Below, piece after piece: positions 47,188 through 56,268 of a stretch of DNA of 64,000 nt (positions are counted from its first letter, which is position 1; each line of letters starts with the position of its first letter). Below the pieces are notes generated by a model. The model worked only from the letters and a program-made list of their open reading frames with translations, ran no database searches and was not told the DNA's origin. The stretch is from contig CANCOY010000002.1 in assembly GCA_947379865.1 (NCBI GenBank), forward strand, positions 1-64,000, written 5' to 3'. Made by a program: the position numbers and the translations under genes. The DNA comes from Acetobacteraceae bacterium. Lineage in GTDB: Bacteria; Pseudomonadota; Alphaproteobacteria; Zavarziniales; Zavarziniaceae.

Positions 47188-47715
47188 ATGACCGAGCCCG
47201 CCCTGGACGAAGACGATCTCGAGGCCTATTTCCTCGCCCATTACATGCCCGTCCTGCCAACAGTGCTGGCGGAAACCGGCAGCGTGCATCCCCATGCCCG
47301 CCACCATGAGGCAACGAAGCTCTGGCGCCTGCTCGATGAGCCCAGCCGCACACGTCTGCTGGCGGCGGCGGCGGCGGCCGAACAGCGGCGCAATCTGGAA
47401 ATGCTGGTTGCCGAGGCGGAGATCCGCCGTATCCGCGAGGAACAGCGGTCACGCCTCGCCGGGGTCTTGGCCTTTGTGATGCAGGTCCAATGGCTATGGC
47501 TGGCAGCAAGCGCCATTCTGATCGTGATGCTTGCCTTTGGTCCGGTCCCCGTTGTGACGAAGACCCTGGCGATCGCCGGCGGCGTTCAGACCCTTGTCGC
47601 CCTTCTCCTGATCACGGATCCCCAGAAGACCGGCAAGGACCGCATCAAGCAGATTGCCGACATTTGGCCGGCCCTGCCCATGCTCGCGGCAGCCTGTCTG
47701 GCGCTCTTCATCTAA
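47188..47715 (+). CDS. Hypothetical three-helix membrane protein, partner of the ParA-like ATPase
   Basis: 175 residues, unrecognised. An acidic start (MTEPALDEDDLEAYFLAHY) leads into a long amphipathic, probably coiled-coil helix rich in Ala, Glu and Arg (about 51-90: RTRLLAAAAAAEQRRNLEM, AEAEIRRIREEQRSR), then three membrane helices (about 91-117, 121-143, 159-175) joined by a short cytoplasmic loop TDPQKTGKDRIKQ. The C-terminus ends inside the last helix. Starts 7 bp after the ATPase with GGGAG upstream, so the two form an operon. The N-terminal coiled coil could be the contact to the ATPase. Confidence 0.75.
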   Translation: MTEPALDEDDLEAYFLAHYMPVLPTVLAETGSVHPHARHHEATKLWRLLDEPSRTRLLAAAAAAEQRRNLEMLVAEAEIRRIREEQRSRLAGVLAFVMQVQWLWLAASAILIVMLAFGPVPVVTKTLAIAGGVQTLVALLLITDPQKTGKDRIKQIADIWPALPMLAAACLALFI

Positions 47716-47717
47716 TT

Positions 47718-47752
47718 CAGGCGCAAACTGAAGTTTGGCCCTAGCGCGCCTG
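47718..47752. terminator. Two-stem inverted repeat between convergent genes
   Basis: Outer stem CAGGCGC (47718-47724) with GCGCCTG (47746-47752), and inner stem CAAAC-TGAA-GTTTG (47724-47737). Located between the stops of the plus-strand membrane protein and the minus-strand AhpD-like gene, so it may act as a bidirectional terminator. No long T-run. Confidence 0.4.
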
Positions 47753-48319
47753 GCCGTGGTATTCGGCGTTGGGCCGCATGTCGATGGCAGAGGCCATGCG
47801 GTTGGTCATGTTGAAGAATGCTGCGGTCGCTGACATGTCCCAGATATCAGCATCGGTCCAACCGGCCGCCCGCAACGCCTGGCGATCAGCCTCGACAATG
47901 GTATCGGGCCGTTCCGTAAGCTTGGTCGCGAAGGCCAGCATTTCAGCCTGGCGCGGCGGCAGGCTGGCGGCGCGCCAATTGTGGGCAATGACCTCGCCCA
48001 GGGCCGGGTCGCCTGACAACTGCCGCAGGGCCGCACCATGGGCCGCCAGGCAGTAATGGCAATGGTTAATGGCCGAGACCACAACGGCAATCATTTCGCG
48101 CTCGAGCTTCGTGACGCCCGAGGGGGCCAGCATCAACTCGTTGTAAAAGCCGCTGAACGCCCGGAATTTGTCGGCAGAGAAGCTGTAGGCGGCAAGCACA
48201 TTGGGCACGAAGCCGATTTTCTCGTCGCACTTGGCGAAATAGGCTGCCATGTCGGGCGCAAGATCGGCGCGATCCGGGACCGGCAAATCAAGGGCATGGG
48301 GCTTTTGCGTGCCGGTCAT
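47741..48319 (-). CDS. AhpD-like (carboxymuconolactone decarboxylase fold) peroxidase-related protein
   Basis: 192 residues. The active motif CHYCLAAHG (about 86-94) gives the CxxC plus His of AhpD-type thiol peroxidases, and the preceding helix REMIAVVVSAINH is typical. Best fit is the uncharacterised peroxidase-related group within this fold. It probably detoxifies peroxides in the cytoplasm. ATG at 48319 has AAGGAGAAAG upstream, and the longer in-frame reading overlaps the next gene without merit. It lies 46 bp after the lipoprotein gene in the same direction. Confidence 0.87.
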   Translation of the reverse strand: MTGTQKPHALDLPVPDRADLAPDMAAYFAKCDEKIGFVPNVLAAYSFSADKFRAFSGFYNELMLAPSGVTKLEREMIAVVVSAINHCHYCLAAHGAALRQLSGDPALGEVIAHNWRAASLPPRQAEMLAFATKLTERPDTIVEADRQALRAAGWTDADIWDMSATAAFFNMTNRMASAIDMRPNAEYHGQAR

Positions 48320-48365
48320 GTGCGCTTTCTCCTTCAGAGGTAAGCCATTCAAGCCAGTCCGTCGC

Positions 48366-48704
48366 TCAGGGTTCACGAAAACCATGGGCGCGCAGGCAGC
48401 GCTCAAATGTTTTCGAGTCAACGCTTGTGCGGTCCATGACGTCCGCCATCTGGGCATCGCCAGCGCCGCTCACATCATGGGCCGACCCCATGGGCAGGGG
48501 CGCGCTTGAGGCATTGAAGGTTGGCGCAGCTTCGGGACGCGGCGGGCGCAGGTTCAGCGCGCTCTCGCGCCGGCACGTCTCACGATCCTGCTGCACCTGC
48601 TCCATGCTGGCCCCCGGCTTGATCAGCCGTCCGCTGGAACAGCCACTCAGGGGGAACGCGAGTGCCGCCGCCATGCCGAGCACAGCAAAGTGATACATGC
48701 GCAA
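48366..48704 (-). CDS. Small hypothetical lipoprotein
   Basis: 112 residues with a lipoprotein signal peptide: short n-region MRMYHF, hydrophobic core, lipobox LSGC with Cys at about 22. The mature part is small and hydrophilic with two further cysteines (RETCRRES, FERCLRAHGF) that may pair. A proline- and alanine-rich stretch (NLRPPRPEAAPTF) separates them. Start TTG at 48704 is preferred: GGGAGG lies seven bases upstream and it supplies the basic residue the signal peptide needs, while the ATG at 48698 is 13 bases from the site. No function can be assigned. Confidence 0.78.
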   Translation of the reverse strand: MRMYHFAVLGMAAALAFPLSGCSSGRLIKPGASMEQVQQDRETCRRESALNLRPPRPEAAPTFNASSAPLPMGSAHDVSGAGDAQMADVMDRTSVDSKTFERCLRAHGFREP

Positions 48705-48821
48705 TGATTTGCCTCCCAACAACAGGACGCCACCCTGAAACCTTGAACCCGGCGCGTCAACGCCTACGGGTGGCGCAGGTACAGGCCCAACCGGGAACCA
48801 GAGATGCAGATTGAAAAAAAC

Positions 48822-48848
48822 ATTCATAGAAAACACATTTTTATGAAT
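48822..48848. promoter_or_regulatory. AT-rich inverted repeat in the divergent promoter region, candidate operator
   Basis: ATTCATA (48822-48828) and TATGAAT (48842-48848) form a perfect 7-bp inverted repeat that extends inward with one G-T and three A-T pairs. T-runs flank it on each strand. It sits between the divergent lipoprotein and response-regulator genes, ending 22 bp before the candidate -35 box of the regulator operon, a place typical for an activator. The 75-bp patch is strikingly AT-rich for this genome. Confidence 0.5.
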
Positions 48849-48870
48849 CTTTTTCTCTATTAAGGAATTG

Positions 48871-48899
48871 TTTACCTTGTGTGGGAGATGATCCGAATA
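48871..48899 (+). promoter_or_regulatory. Candidate promoter of the response regulator-kinase operon
   Basis: TTTACC (48871-48876), a 17-bp spacer, CGAATA (48894-48899). Transcription near 48906 gives an 18-base leader before the ATG at 48924. The -10 is weak, which fits a promoter that needs an activator bound at the inverted repeat upstream. Confidence 0.4.
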
Positions 48900-48923
48900 C
48901 CACATTTAATAAGGCCGGATCCC

Positions 48924-49574
48924 ATGCACCTTCTTCTGGCAGATGATCACAATCTGGTTCGTGAATCCTTGAAAGCGTTTATCGAACGCGCTGATGGCGG
49001 CAATACCGTCACGGCCGTCGGCACACTGGATGAGGCAATCGCGGTCGCCAACCAGGAATATGTCGATATCGCACTCCTCGACCTGCACATGCCCGGCATG
49101 GCGGGGCTTGATGGCATCGGGCGTTTTCGCCGGAGCCATCCGGATGTGCCGGTCCTCCTCATTTCGGGCCTTGCCCGGGCGCATGAGGTGCGCGGCGCCC
49201 TTGCCGCCGGCGCACGAGGTTTCGTGCCCAAGACATCGAGCATGCAGACCCTGGTCTGCGCCGTGAGGAAAATACTCGCGGGCGAACTTGTGCCCCCGGC
49301 AAGCGATGACCTAAGCCCCGCCGAGGACTGCCGCCGCGAGCGCCCCATCGATTTCACCCGTCGCGAGCATGACGTGCTGGGCCAGCTTCTGCTGGGCAAG
49401 GCCAACAAGGTTATTGCCCGCCACCTCGACCTGCAGGAAGTCACCGTAAAACTCCACCTGCGCAGCATCTTCCGGAAACTGGGCGTCCAGAGCCGGACCC
49501 AGGCCCTGCTGGCCGCGGTCACCCTTGGCTTTGCTCAGACTGGCACAACCCACATGGAGGAGAACCGTAGATGA
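48924..49574 (+). CDS. Two-component response regulator, NarL/LuxR family
   Basis: Transcription regulator of 216 residues. Receiver domain about 1-118: acidic pair in LLLADDHN (D7, D8), phosphoacceptor D53 in IALLDLHMPG, and Lys in GFVPKTSS (about 101). A LuxR-type helix-turn-helix follows at about 150-210: FTRREHDVLGQLLLGKANKV, then VTVKLHLRSIFRKLGVQSR. ATG at 48924 is chosen because it opens the receiver domain; the longer reading adds 15 residues. Its stop overlaps the next start in ATGA, so it is coupled to the exported protein and the kinase. An AT-rich inverted repeat upstream may be its own site. Confidence 0.93.
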   Translation: MHLLLADDHNLVRESLKAFIERADGGNTVTAVGTLDEAIAVANQEYVDIALLDLHMPGMAGLDGIGRFRRSHPDVPVLLISGLARAHEVRGALAAGARGFVPKTSSMQTLVCAVRKILAGELVPPASDDLSPAEDCRRERPIDFTRREHDVLGQLLLGKANKVIARHLDLQEVTVKLHLRSIFRKLGVQSRTQALLAAVTLGFAQTGTTHMEENRR

Positions 49575-50092
49575 ACAAATACCTCGCCATCTCCATCGCT
49601 TGCTTTGCGTTCCTGTGTGTCCTGTCCCCGGCACAAAGCCGCGCCACCGAAGCACTTGCCGTGCCGACAGGAAAGGTCGTGCTGACGGTAGGTGGCCAAG
49701 TGACCCTGCCAAACGCGGGCAAGGTTACAACCTTTGACATGGCCATGCTGGATGCCCTGCCCCAGGTCACCATGGTGACCCACACACCCTGGGATGGTTC
49801 GGCAGTGGTGACCTTCAGAGGGCCGCTGATCCGCGACATCCTTGCTGCTGCTGGCGCCTCAGGCACCAAGGCCAGGGTCATCGCGCTCAATGACTATGCA
49901 GTGATGATACCCGCCTCGGACTTCAACGAGGACGGGGTGATCCTGGCCACCAAACGTAACGGCCAGCGCATGGCGATCCGCGACAAGGGTCCGCTGTGGG
50001 TGATCTATCCACTTGCCGACCGGCCTGATCTCGACGTCTACGGGACCTATGCGAAGATGGCCTGGCAGGTCAAGGCGATCGACGTCGAATGA
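49571..50092 (+). CDS. Exported protein of the molybdopterin-oxidoreductase (SUOX-like) fold, cysteine-free
   Basis: 173 residues. A signal peptide ([17 protein letters not shown], cleavage near SRA at about 25) sends it to the periplasm. The mature part resembles the small oxidoreductase molybdopterin-binding domain: [14 protein letters not shown], a [18 protein letters not shown] segment (about 75-95), [14 protein letters not shown], and [11 protein letters not shown]. Its only two cysteines are in the signal peptide, so the Cys that ligates Mo in sulphite oxidase is missing and redox catalysis is unlikely. ATGA overlaps at both ends (49571-49574 and 50089-50092) lock it between the regulator and the kinase, which suggests a ligand-binding accessory for the kinase sensor. 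Confidence 0.8.
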   Translation: MNKYLAISIACFAFLCVLSPAQSRATEALAVPTGKVVLTVGGQVTLPNAGKVTTFDMAMLDALPQVTMVTHTPWDGSAVVTFRGPLIRDILAAAGASGTKARVIALNDYAVMIPASDFNEDGVILATKRNGQRMAIRDKGPLWVIYPLADRPDLDVYGTYAKMAWQVKAIDVE

Positions 50093-52722
50093 CACGCAAT
50101 TGGCGCATAAGGATACCGGCACCGCTCTGGTTTGCGACGCTGGGTTTTCTGGGCGCTGCCTTTGTCAGCGTCTATGAAATCACCTTGCGCCAGAAGGAGA
50201 CCTTTGAGTCGTTCCGAACCGGAGCCTGGGCTGTGGTGCAGCTCGACTCCGAGGCGGGACGGCTCGAAAATGCCATCATGGGTCATTACGCCGACCCCTT
50301 GATTGTGCCGACTGACGACATCGACCTTGCCGTTGACCTGCTCTACAGCCGCTTTCCAGTGGTGCTGGAGGGGCAGCGCAACAGTGGCATGCGCCGGGTC
50401 AATGGCATGGTTGACCTCATCCTCCAGGCACAGTCGGCCATGCAGCCGGTGGAGGTCCAGATCGCCAGAATCAAGGCTGGCGAACCAAATACCCTGCCAG
50501 CCGTGACGGAGGCCCTGCGCCAGCTGCGGGAGCCCGTGCGGTCTGCTGTCCGGCTTGGCATTGCTCTTGACCAGGAAACCTTTGAACCGCGCCTGCGGGA
50601 TGGCCAGATCGGGTTCGTGCTGGACATCGGTTTTGTCGTGCTTACCGGCGGCTTTATGGTCTCCATTGCCATCCGGCAATCGCGCAGGTCACAACGCCTT
50701 GGCGAACTGGCCCAGATCGCCGCCGAAGCCGCCGACATGGCACGCGGCCGCCTGGTTGATGCCCTTAACGCCATTTCCGAGGCCTTTGTCTATTTCGGCC
50801 CCGACGGCAGGCTTGTCATGGCCAATGACCGCTTCCGGCAATTGCACCAGGATCTGGGGCCAATGATGCAGATTGGCCTCGATTACCCGACCTTCACCCA
50901 GGAGATCGTGGAGCGTGGCCTGGTCAAGCTCGACGGGCCTGCCGAGGACTGGATCCTTGAACGCATCGCCGCCTCGGCGGAACCCCAGGCTTCCTTCGAG
51001 ATGGAAATGCCTGGCGGGCGCATTGTGCTGGTCAATGAACGTCGTACACGCGAAGGCGGCCTTGTGAGCGTGCGGACGGACGTAACCGAAATCACCCGCG
51101 CGCGCGAACTGCTGGCCAAACGCCTGCACGCCATGGAAGCGTCCCTCAACGGTATCGCCCTGGTCGATCCCGACGGCCAGGTCATCTATGCGAATCTTGC
51201 TTTTGCCACGATCCATGAGTACGCGCGGCCAGATGACCTGATCGGCCAGCCCTGGCGGCAATTCTGGGATCCTGCAGAAGCCATGCGCATCGAGCGCGAG
51301 ATCCTGCCGACGGTTGGGCGCGAGGGCACCTGGTTCGGCGAGACACGTGGGCAGCGGGCCAAGGGGGGTGTGTTCCCACAGGAAACCTCGCTCACCCGCA
51401 CCTCTGATGGCGGCCTTGCCCTTGCGGTGGATGACATCAGCGAGCGCAAGCGCGCCGAACTGGAGAGCGCTGTCCTGCGCGAGCAGTTCTTCAATGCCCA
51501 GAAACTTGAAGCCATCGGGCGCCTGGCCGGCGGTATCGCACATGACTTCAACAACATTCTCGCCGCCGTGAACGGCTATGCCAACATGCTGATCGAGGAC
51601 CTGCCGGCCAACAGCGAAACACAGGGCTTTGCCCGCAGCATCCTGGCGGCTGGCGAGCGGGCCAAGGGCCTGATCCGGGAAATCCTGGCGTTCAGCCGGA
51701 CAGAGAAGACCGAACGCACAACCATCCGGCTGAACGGGCTCGTCGATGAAACCCTCAGCATGCTGCGCGCCACGCTGCCCACCACCATCCGCCTCGACAT
51801 CCACCTGGCCGACGCCAGTCCGCTGGTGAAAGCGAATGCGACCCAGATCTCCCAGGTGCTGATGAACCTCTGCGTCAATGCGCGCGACGCCATCGACGAG
51901 CGCGGCAAGTCTGACGGCGCCATCCGCATCACCAGCAGCGTGGTGCCCATTGACGGTGGTTGCGCCGAGGGCCTGGCCAGCGGCAGCGGGAACGGCGTTG
52001 ATGCCAGCATCCTGCGGATCGACGGCGACCCCGACGCCGATGCAACGCGCATCTGGATTGGCCGTCTGTCGCCCGGGCCGCATGTTCTGCTCAGCGTCCG
52101 CGACAATGGGATCGGCATGCCAGCCGAAGTCATGGAACGGATCTTTGACCCGTTCTTCAGCACCAAGGAGGTCGGCAAGGGAACGGGCCTCGGCCTCGCC
52201 GCCGTGCATGGCATCGTCACCCAGCATGACGGCGCCATCACTATCGAAAGCCGGATTGGCGAAGGCACCGCCTTCCACATCTTCCTGCCTGTCGCCGTGG
52301 ACCGTAGCGAAACACCGCCCGCCCCCTTGCCAAAAGCAAGGCCGGCAGCGCGCAGCGCCACCATCCTGGTGGTGGATGACGAGGAAATGGTCGCCACCAT
52401 GATCGCCCGCAGCCTTGAACGCCTTGGCTATGAGGTGGTCTGCACCACGACGCCAGAAGAAGCGCTGGAGGCCTTTACGGAAAACCCCAATGCCTTCGAC
52501 ATCGTGATTACCGATCAGACCATGCCCGGCATGTCCGGCGTCGACCTTGGCCGTACCATGCTGGCCATGCGTCCGTCCCTGCCGGTGATCCTGTGCACCG
52601 GATATTCCGACTCCGCGACCGAAACCTCGGCCCGGGCCAGCGGCATTGCGGCCTTCATCAGCAAGCCTGCGCGGCCATCAGAACTCGCTCTGGAAGTGGA
52701 GCGGTTGCTGGCCGTGGCCTAG
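50089..52722 (+). CDS. Hybrid sensor histidine kinase with two PAS-like domains and a C-terminal receiver
   Basis: 877 residues. Order: membrane helix about 12-29, periplasmic sensor region about 30-170 of no recognised type, membrane helix about 173-195, a first PAS-like domain about 220-335 ([20 protein letters not shown]), a second PAS about 345-455 ([20 protein letters not shown]), HisKA dimerisation domain with phospho-acceptor H485 ([11 protein letters not shown]), ATPase domain about 590-750 (N box [12 protein letters not shown]1 DNGIGMP, G2 [11 protein letters not shown]) and a receiver about 765-877 with D809 ([10 protein letters not shown]). It overlaps the upstream gene by ATGA. 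It has its own receiver besides the separate LuxR-type regulator, so phosphate flow may be branched. No phosphotransferase domain is seen. Confidence 0.95.
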   Translation: MTRNWRIRIPAPLWFATLGFLGAAFVSVYEITLRQKETFESFRTGAWAVVQLDSEAGRLENAIMGHYADPLIVPTDDIDLAVDLLYSRFPVVLEGQRNSGMRRVNGMVDLILQAQSAMQPVEVQIARIKAGEPNTLPAVTEALRQLREPVRSAVRLGIALDQETFEPRLRDGQIGFVLDIGFVVLTGGFMVSIAIRQSRRSQRLGELAQIAAEAADMARGRLVDALNAISEAFVYFGPDGRLVMANDRFRQLHQDLGPMMQIGLDYPTFTQEIVERGLVKLDGPAEDWILERIAASAEPQASFEMEMPGGRIVLVNERRTREGGLVSVRTDVTEITRARELLAKRLHAMEASLNGIALVDPDGQVIYANLAFATIHEYARPDDLIGQPWRQFWDPAEAMRIEREILPTVGREGTWFGETRGQRAKGGVFPQETSLTRTSDGGLALAVDDISERKRAELESAVLREQFFNAQKLEAIGRLAGGIAHDFNNILAAVNGYANMLIEDLPANSETQGFARSILAAGERAKGLIREILAFSRTEKTERTTIRLNGLVDETLSMLRATLPTTIRLDIHLADASPLVKANATQISQVLMNLCVNARDAIDERGKSDGAIRITSSVVPIDGGCAEGLASGSGNGVDASILRIDGDPDADATRIWIGRLSPGPHVLLSVRDNGIGMPAEVMERIFDPFFSTKEVGKGTGLGLAAVHGIVTQHDGAITIESRIGEGTAFHIFLPVAVDRSETPPAPLPKARPAARSATILVVDDEEMVATMIARSLERLGYEVVCTTTPEEALEAFTENPNAFDIVITDQTMPGMSGVDLGRTMLAMRPSLPVILCTGYSDSATETSARASGIAAFISKPARPSELALEVERLLAVA

Positions 52723-52730
52723 AGGCGACC

Positions 52731-54209
52731 TCAGGTGCCACAAAAGGTGCGGTAGGGCGGCAGGCCATCTGGCGGGGGGGCTGCCAGATCGGCGTGCTCG
52801 GGCTGGTCCTCGAACGGGCGCGACAGCACGGCAAGGAGGCGCTCGAAGGGGGCGAAATCTCCCTCGGTTACCGCCGCTGAAAGGGCTGCCTCCACGGCAT
52901 GATTGCGCGGGATGAAGGCCGGGTTGGCGGCGCGCATGGCGGCACGGCGCGCCTGCCCCTCCATGGGCTCTTCCAACAGGCGGGCACGCCAGCTGCCCAG
53001 CCAGGCATCGATCACCGCAAGATCAACGAACATCCCCCGGAACGTCTCACCATCCGCCGGCCCCAAGGCGGCGTCGGCGAGGCGCCGGAAGGCCAGGGTG
53101 TAATCTACGCCGTCGGCCATCATGGCCTGAAGCAGATCACGGGCGAGTGCCAGATCATCAGCCCCGGCGCTCTGAAGGCCTAGTTTGCGCCGCAAGCCAG
53201 CCAGATAGGCCGCCTCAAAGCAGGGGGCGAAGCCTGCAAGTGCGGCCCTGGCATCGGCAAGCGCCGCTTCTTCGTCATCCGCAAGCAGGGGCAGCATGGC
53301 CTCAGCCAGCCGTGCCAGATTCCATTGGGCAATGCGCGGCTGATTGCCAAAGGCATAGCGCCCGCCCTGGTCAATCGAGCTGAAGAAGATGGCCGGATCA
53401 TAAGCATCCATGAAGGCGCACGGCCCATAATCGATGGTCTCGCCGGCAATCGACATGTTGTCCGTGTTCATCACGCCATGGATGAAGCCAACCATCAGCC
53501 ATTGCGCCACCAGGGCTGCCTGCCGTGCGATCACCGCATCCAGCAAGGCGCGATAGGGGCTGGGTTGTGTCGCCGCGTCGGGATAATGGCGGGCGATGAC
53601 ATGGTCGGCCAGCAGCCGCAGCGCCTCCACATCCCCGCGTGATCCGAAGAACTCGAACGTCCCGACGCGGATATGGCTGGAGGCAACCCGGGTCAGCACG
53701 GCGCCGGGCAGCAGCGTCTCACGCACCACAGGATCTCCCGTAATCACGGCAGCGAGCGCCCGTGTGGTGGGAATGCCAAGGGCCGCCATGGCCTCGCTCA
53801 CCAGATATTCCCGCAGCACCGGGCCAAGGGCGGCCCGGCCATCGCCCCGGCGCGAAAACGGTGTCGGCCCCGAGCCCTTGAGCTGGATATCGCGGCGGGC
53901 GCCATCGGTGCCCACAAGCTCTCCCAACAGCAGCGCCCGCCCGTCACCAAGCTGGGGCGAGAAATTACCAAACTGGTGCCCGGCATAGGCAAGGGCGATG
54001 GGATCGGCCCCTTCAGGAATACGGCGGCCACACAGCGCCGCCACCCCCTCTGGCGCAGCAAGCTTTACCGGATCAATCCCAAGCAAACGCGCGAGGTCGA
54101 CATTGATGCGCACCAACGAGGGCGTTGTCGCGGGCGTGGGCGCCACCCGGGCATAGAAGCGGTCGGGCAGGCGCACATACGAATTGTCGAAGACAAAGAT
54201 ATCGGTCAT
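52731..54209 (-). CDS. selO: Protein adenylyltransferase SelO
   Basis: Pseudokinase-fold enzyme that transfers AMP to protein Ser, Thr or Tyr; linked to redox defence in E. coli and mitochondria. 492 residues. Marks: [20 protein letters not shown] (about 75-94), the Lys in [40 protein letters not shown], and the inverted active site [20 protein letters not shown] (Asn and Asp, about 240-260). The C-terminus is RTFCGT: Cys stands at the position of selenocysteine in eukaryotic SelO. ATG at 54209 is preferred over 54230. It converges with the kinase gene at a gap of 8 bp. Confidence 0.96.
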   Translation of the reverse strand: MTDIFVFDNSYVRLPDRFYARVAPTPATTPSLVRINVDLARLLGIDPVKLAAPEGVAALCGRRIPEGADPIALAYAGHQFGNFSPQLGDGRALLLGELVGTDGARRDIQLKGSGPTPFSRRGDGRAALGPVLREYLVSEAMAALGIPTTRALAAVITGDPVVRETLLPGAVLTRVASSHIRVGTFEFFGSRGDVEALRLLADHVIARHYPDAATQPSPYRALLDAVIARQAALVAQWLMVGFIHGVMNTDNMSIAGETIDYGPCAFMDAYDPAIFFSSIDQGGRYAFGNQPRIAQWNLARLAEAMLPLLADDEEAALADARAALAGFAPCFEAAYLAGLRRKLGLQSAGADDLALARDLLQAMMADGVDYTLAFRRLADAALGPADGETFRGMFVDLAVIDAWLGSWRARLLEEPMEGQARRAAMRAANPAFIPRNHAVEAALSAAVTEGDFAPFERLLAVLSRPFEDQPEHADLAAPPPDGLPPYRTFCGT

Positions 54210-54262
54210 CGGCCCTGTCCACCTTCCCATGCTGCCAGCCCGGCGCGATGCCGACCCACCTC

Positions 54263-54268
54263 ATTATA
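54263..54268 (-). promoter_or_regulatory. Candidate -10 box of selO
   Basis: On the minus strand this reads TATAAT, a perfect -10 consensus, within CTATATAATG. Transcription near 54255 would give a 46-base leader before selO. No good -35 is visible at 16-18 bp. Confidence 0.5.
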
Positions 54269-54438
54269 TAGGCCGAACGAAGCCAAGGCGAAGGCAGCAC
54301 CCGTGATCCGGCTGGCCCGGCCGGTTGCCAGATTCTCCTTGCGGATGATGCCATCACCGGCGCCGCACGCATCTGATGCTCAATCCTCGGACTTTTGCGT
54401 GACTCCCTTGCCCGCGATCGCCCGCTAGGCTCCCCGAC

Positions 54439-55551
54439 ATGGCCAACCGGGGGTCACCCATGAGTATCACCGAGCAGCACAAGACCGGGGCCATTCAGGC
54501 ACCAGCGCGCACAAAGACCACCACACGCGCTGACTGGATCGACATCGCGCGCGGCCTGGCCGAGCTCAGCGTGGTAACCTTTCACATTCTTCAGGCGATG
54601 ACCAACGCGGGGCTTACCCCCGATGGCGTGTTCGATTTCTGGACCCCTGTGGGGGACATGATCCGCATGCCCCTGATGATGCTGCTGGCCGGCCTGTTTC
54701 TTGAACGGTCCATGGCCAAGGGCTCGGGCCCATTCTTCTCGGGCAAGACACGGCGTGTCCTGTGGCCCTTTCTGGTCTGGGCGCACATCTATGCACTCTA
54801 CTGGTTTCTCAAGCCATCAGCCTTCGACAACCGGACACTGGCAGATCTGCTGGCAACGGCAATCAATCCCGGCTCACATCTGTGGTTCCTGCAGGCCCTG
54901 TTCATCTATTATGTGGCCGCCTGGTTCGTGATCCGCGAGCGCCTTGTCTTGGCCTATTGGGTCGCGGCGATCCTCGTCATCACCATTCCCCTGACCCAGA
55001 CCTGGATAGAGCCGCGCCTGCCCTATCTGTTTCTGTTCTTCCTGCTGGGGGTGCAGATTGCCCGACTGATTGCGACGCGGGGCTTTCCCATCAGCCGTTG
55101 GGCGGGGCTGGTCCTGATCGTGGCGGGCGTTGCCCTGCCGATCCTGACCGACAGCTATCTGGGGCCGTCCAAATATAGCCCGCTGGCCGTGCCTGCCTCC
55201 CTTGCAGGCGTGCTGGCGGCGCTGGTCATCGCACGTGGTCTTGTGCTTGTGCCCCTGGTGCGGGAGGCCTTTGTGTTTCTCGGGCGCTATTCGCTGGAGA
55301 TATATTGTGCCCACGTGATTTTCTCGTCCGGCACGCGCCAGGTGCTGCTTGGGGTGTTTGGCATCACCGACTTCTGGACCCTGTTCCTTGCCTGCTCGCT
55401 GGCGGGTCTGGTTCTGCCTGTCGGTCTTGCCCTTGGCCTGAGGTGGCTGGGGATAGATATCCTCTTCAGCTGGCCGGAAGACACCGTGCGGCTGCGCACC
55501 CTGCTGGCGGGCCTGCGCAGGCGGCTGCTGGCCTCTCAGCCAGAGACCTGA
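54439..55551 (+). CDS. Acyltransferase family 3 membrane protein
   Basis: 370 residues, about ten membrane helices, of the OafA/YrhL-like superfamily that moves acyl groups onto surface sugars or other small targets. The first helix carries RADWIDIARGLAELSVVTFH, with the His typical of the active site at about 48. Next come GDMIRMPLMMLLAGLFLERS and a Arg-rich loop KTRRVLWPFLVWAHIYAL. LWFLQALFIYYV marks the middle. The substrate is unknown and no polysaccharide genes are nearby. Two starts are possible: ATG 54439, which lies right after a TAGGCT box and could even be leaderless, and ATG 54460 with GGGGG upstream. Confidence 0.88.
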   Translation: MANRGSPMSITEQHKTGAIQAPARTKTTTRADWIDIARGLAELSVVTFHILQAMTNAGLTPDGVFDFWTPVGDMIRMPLMMLLAGLFLERSMAKGSGPFFSGKTRRVLWPFLVWAHIYALYWFLKPSAFDNRTLADLLATAINPGSHLWFLQALFIYYVAAWFVIRERLVLAYWVAAILVITIPLTQTWIEPRLPYLFLFFLLGVQIARLIATRGFPISRWAGLVLIVAGVALPILTDSYLGPSKYSPLAVPASLAGVLAALVIARGLVLVPLVREAFVFLGRYSLEIYCAHVIFSSGTRQVLLGVFGITDFWTLFLACSLAGLVLPVGLALGLRWLGIDILFSWPEDTVRLRTLLAGLRRRLLASQPET

Positions 55552-55575
55552 GGGATCCCGCCTGGCGCAGAGCGG

Positions 55576-56175
55576 TCAGGCGCCAAAAAAGATCTTTGCG
55601 GCCAGGCTGAACATAACAAGGGCAATGATCCCGTCGATGACCTGCCAGACGCGCGGCCGGTCGAACCAGGGTTTCAGCGCCATGGCACCAAAGCCAATGA
55701 CAAAGAACCACAGGAACGAGGCCATGCTGGCCCCTGTGGCAAAGGCCGCCTGCTCCCCGGCCGGGTGGGCATTGGCGACGGTGCCCAGCAAAACCACCGT
55801 ATCGAGATAGACATGGGGGTTCAGAAAGGTGAAGGCGGCACAGGTCAGCAGGGCTGTTCTGAGCGATGGCGCCTCTGCCGCATCATTGCCCATCCCCACA
55901 GGGCGCAGCACCCGCCGGACAGCCCCCACGCCAAACCAGCAGAGGAAGGCAACGCCGCCATAGGTCAGCACCGGGATCAGGAGTGGCAGGGCCCTGGTGA
56001 TGGCGGACAGACCATAGACACCACTCCAGATGAGCAGCGCATCGGAACAGGAACAGAAGAGGCAGATCCAGAAGACAAAATGGCCCGTCATGCCCTGACG
56101 GATAACAAAGGCATTCTGCGCCCCGATGGCCACGATCAGCCCGCCCCCCATCAGGAACCCGTCAAGCCAGACCAT
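55576..56175 (-). CDS. LysE/ArgO family amino acid exporter
   Basis: Inner-membrane exporter, likely for basic amino acids. 199 residues with six hydrophobic helices. The family start GFLMGGGLIVAIGAQNAFVIRQG is present, with GAQNAF (about 19-24) and later TFLNPHVYLDTVVLLG (about 117-132), which contains the family-typical NPHVYLD. It converges with the acyltransferase gene at 24 bp and stands alone on its strand. No LysG-type regulator is adjacent. Confidence 0.94.
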   Translation of the reverse strand: MVWLDGFLMGGGLIVAIGAQNAFVIRQGMTGHFVFWICLFCSCSDALLIWSGVYGLSAITRALPLLIPVLTYGGVAFLCWFGVGAVRRVLRPVGMGNDAAEAPSLRTALLTCAAFTFLNPHVYLDTVVLLGTVANAHPAGEQAAFATGASMASFLWFFVIGFGAMALKPWFDRPRVWQVIDGIIALVMFSLAAKIFFGA

Positions 56176-56268
56176 GTGACCAACCCTCCCGCGCTGCCCC
56201 CATCAGGGGGGTACAGAACGGGACGTAGATAGCCCATCCGGCAGGCGGGCAACAGCCTGACCGGCGCC

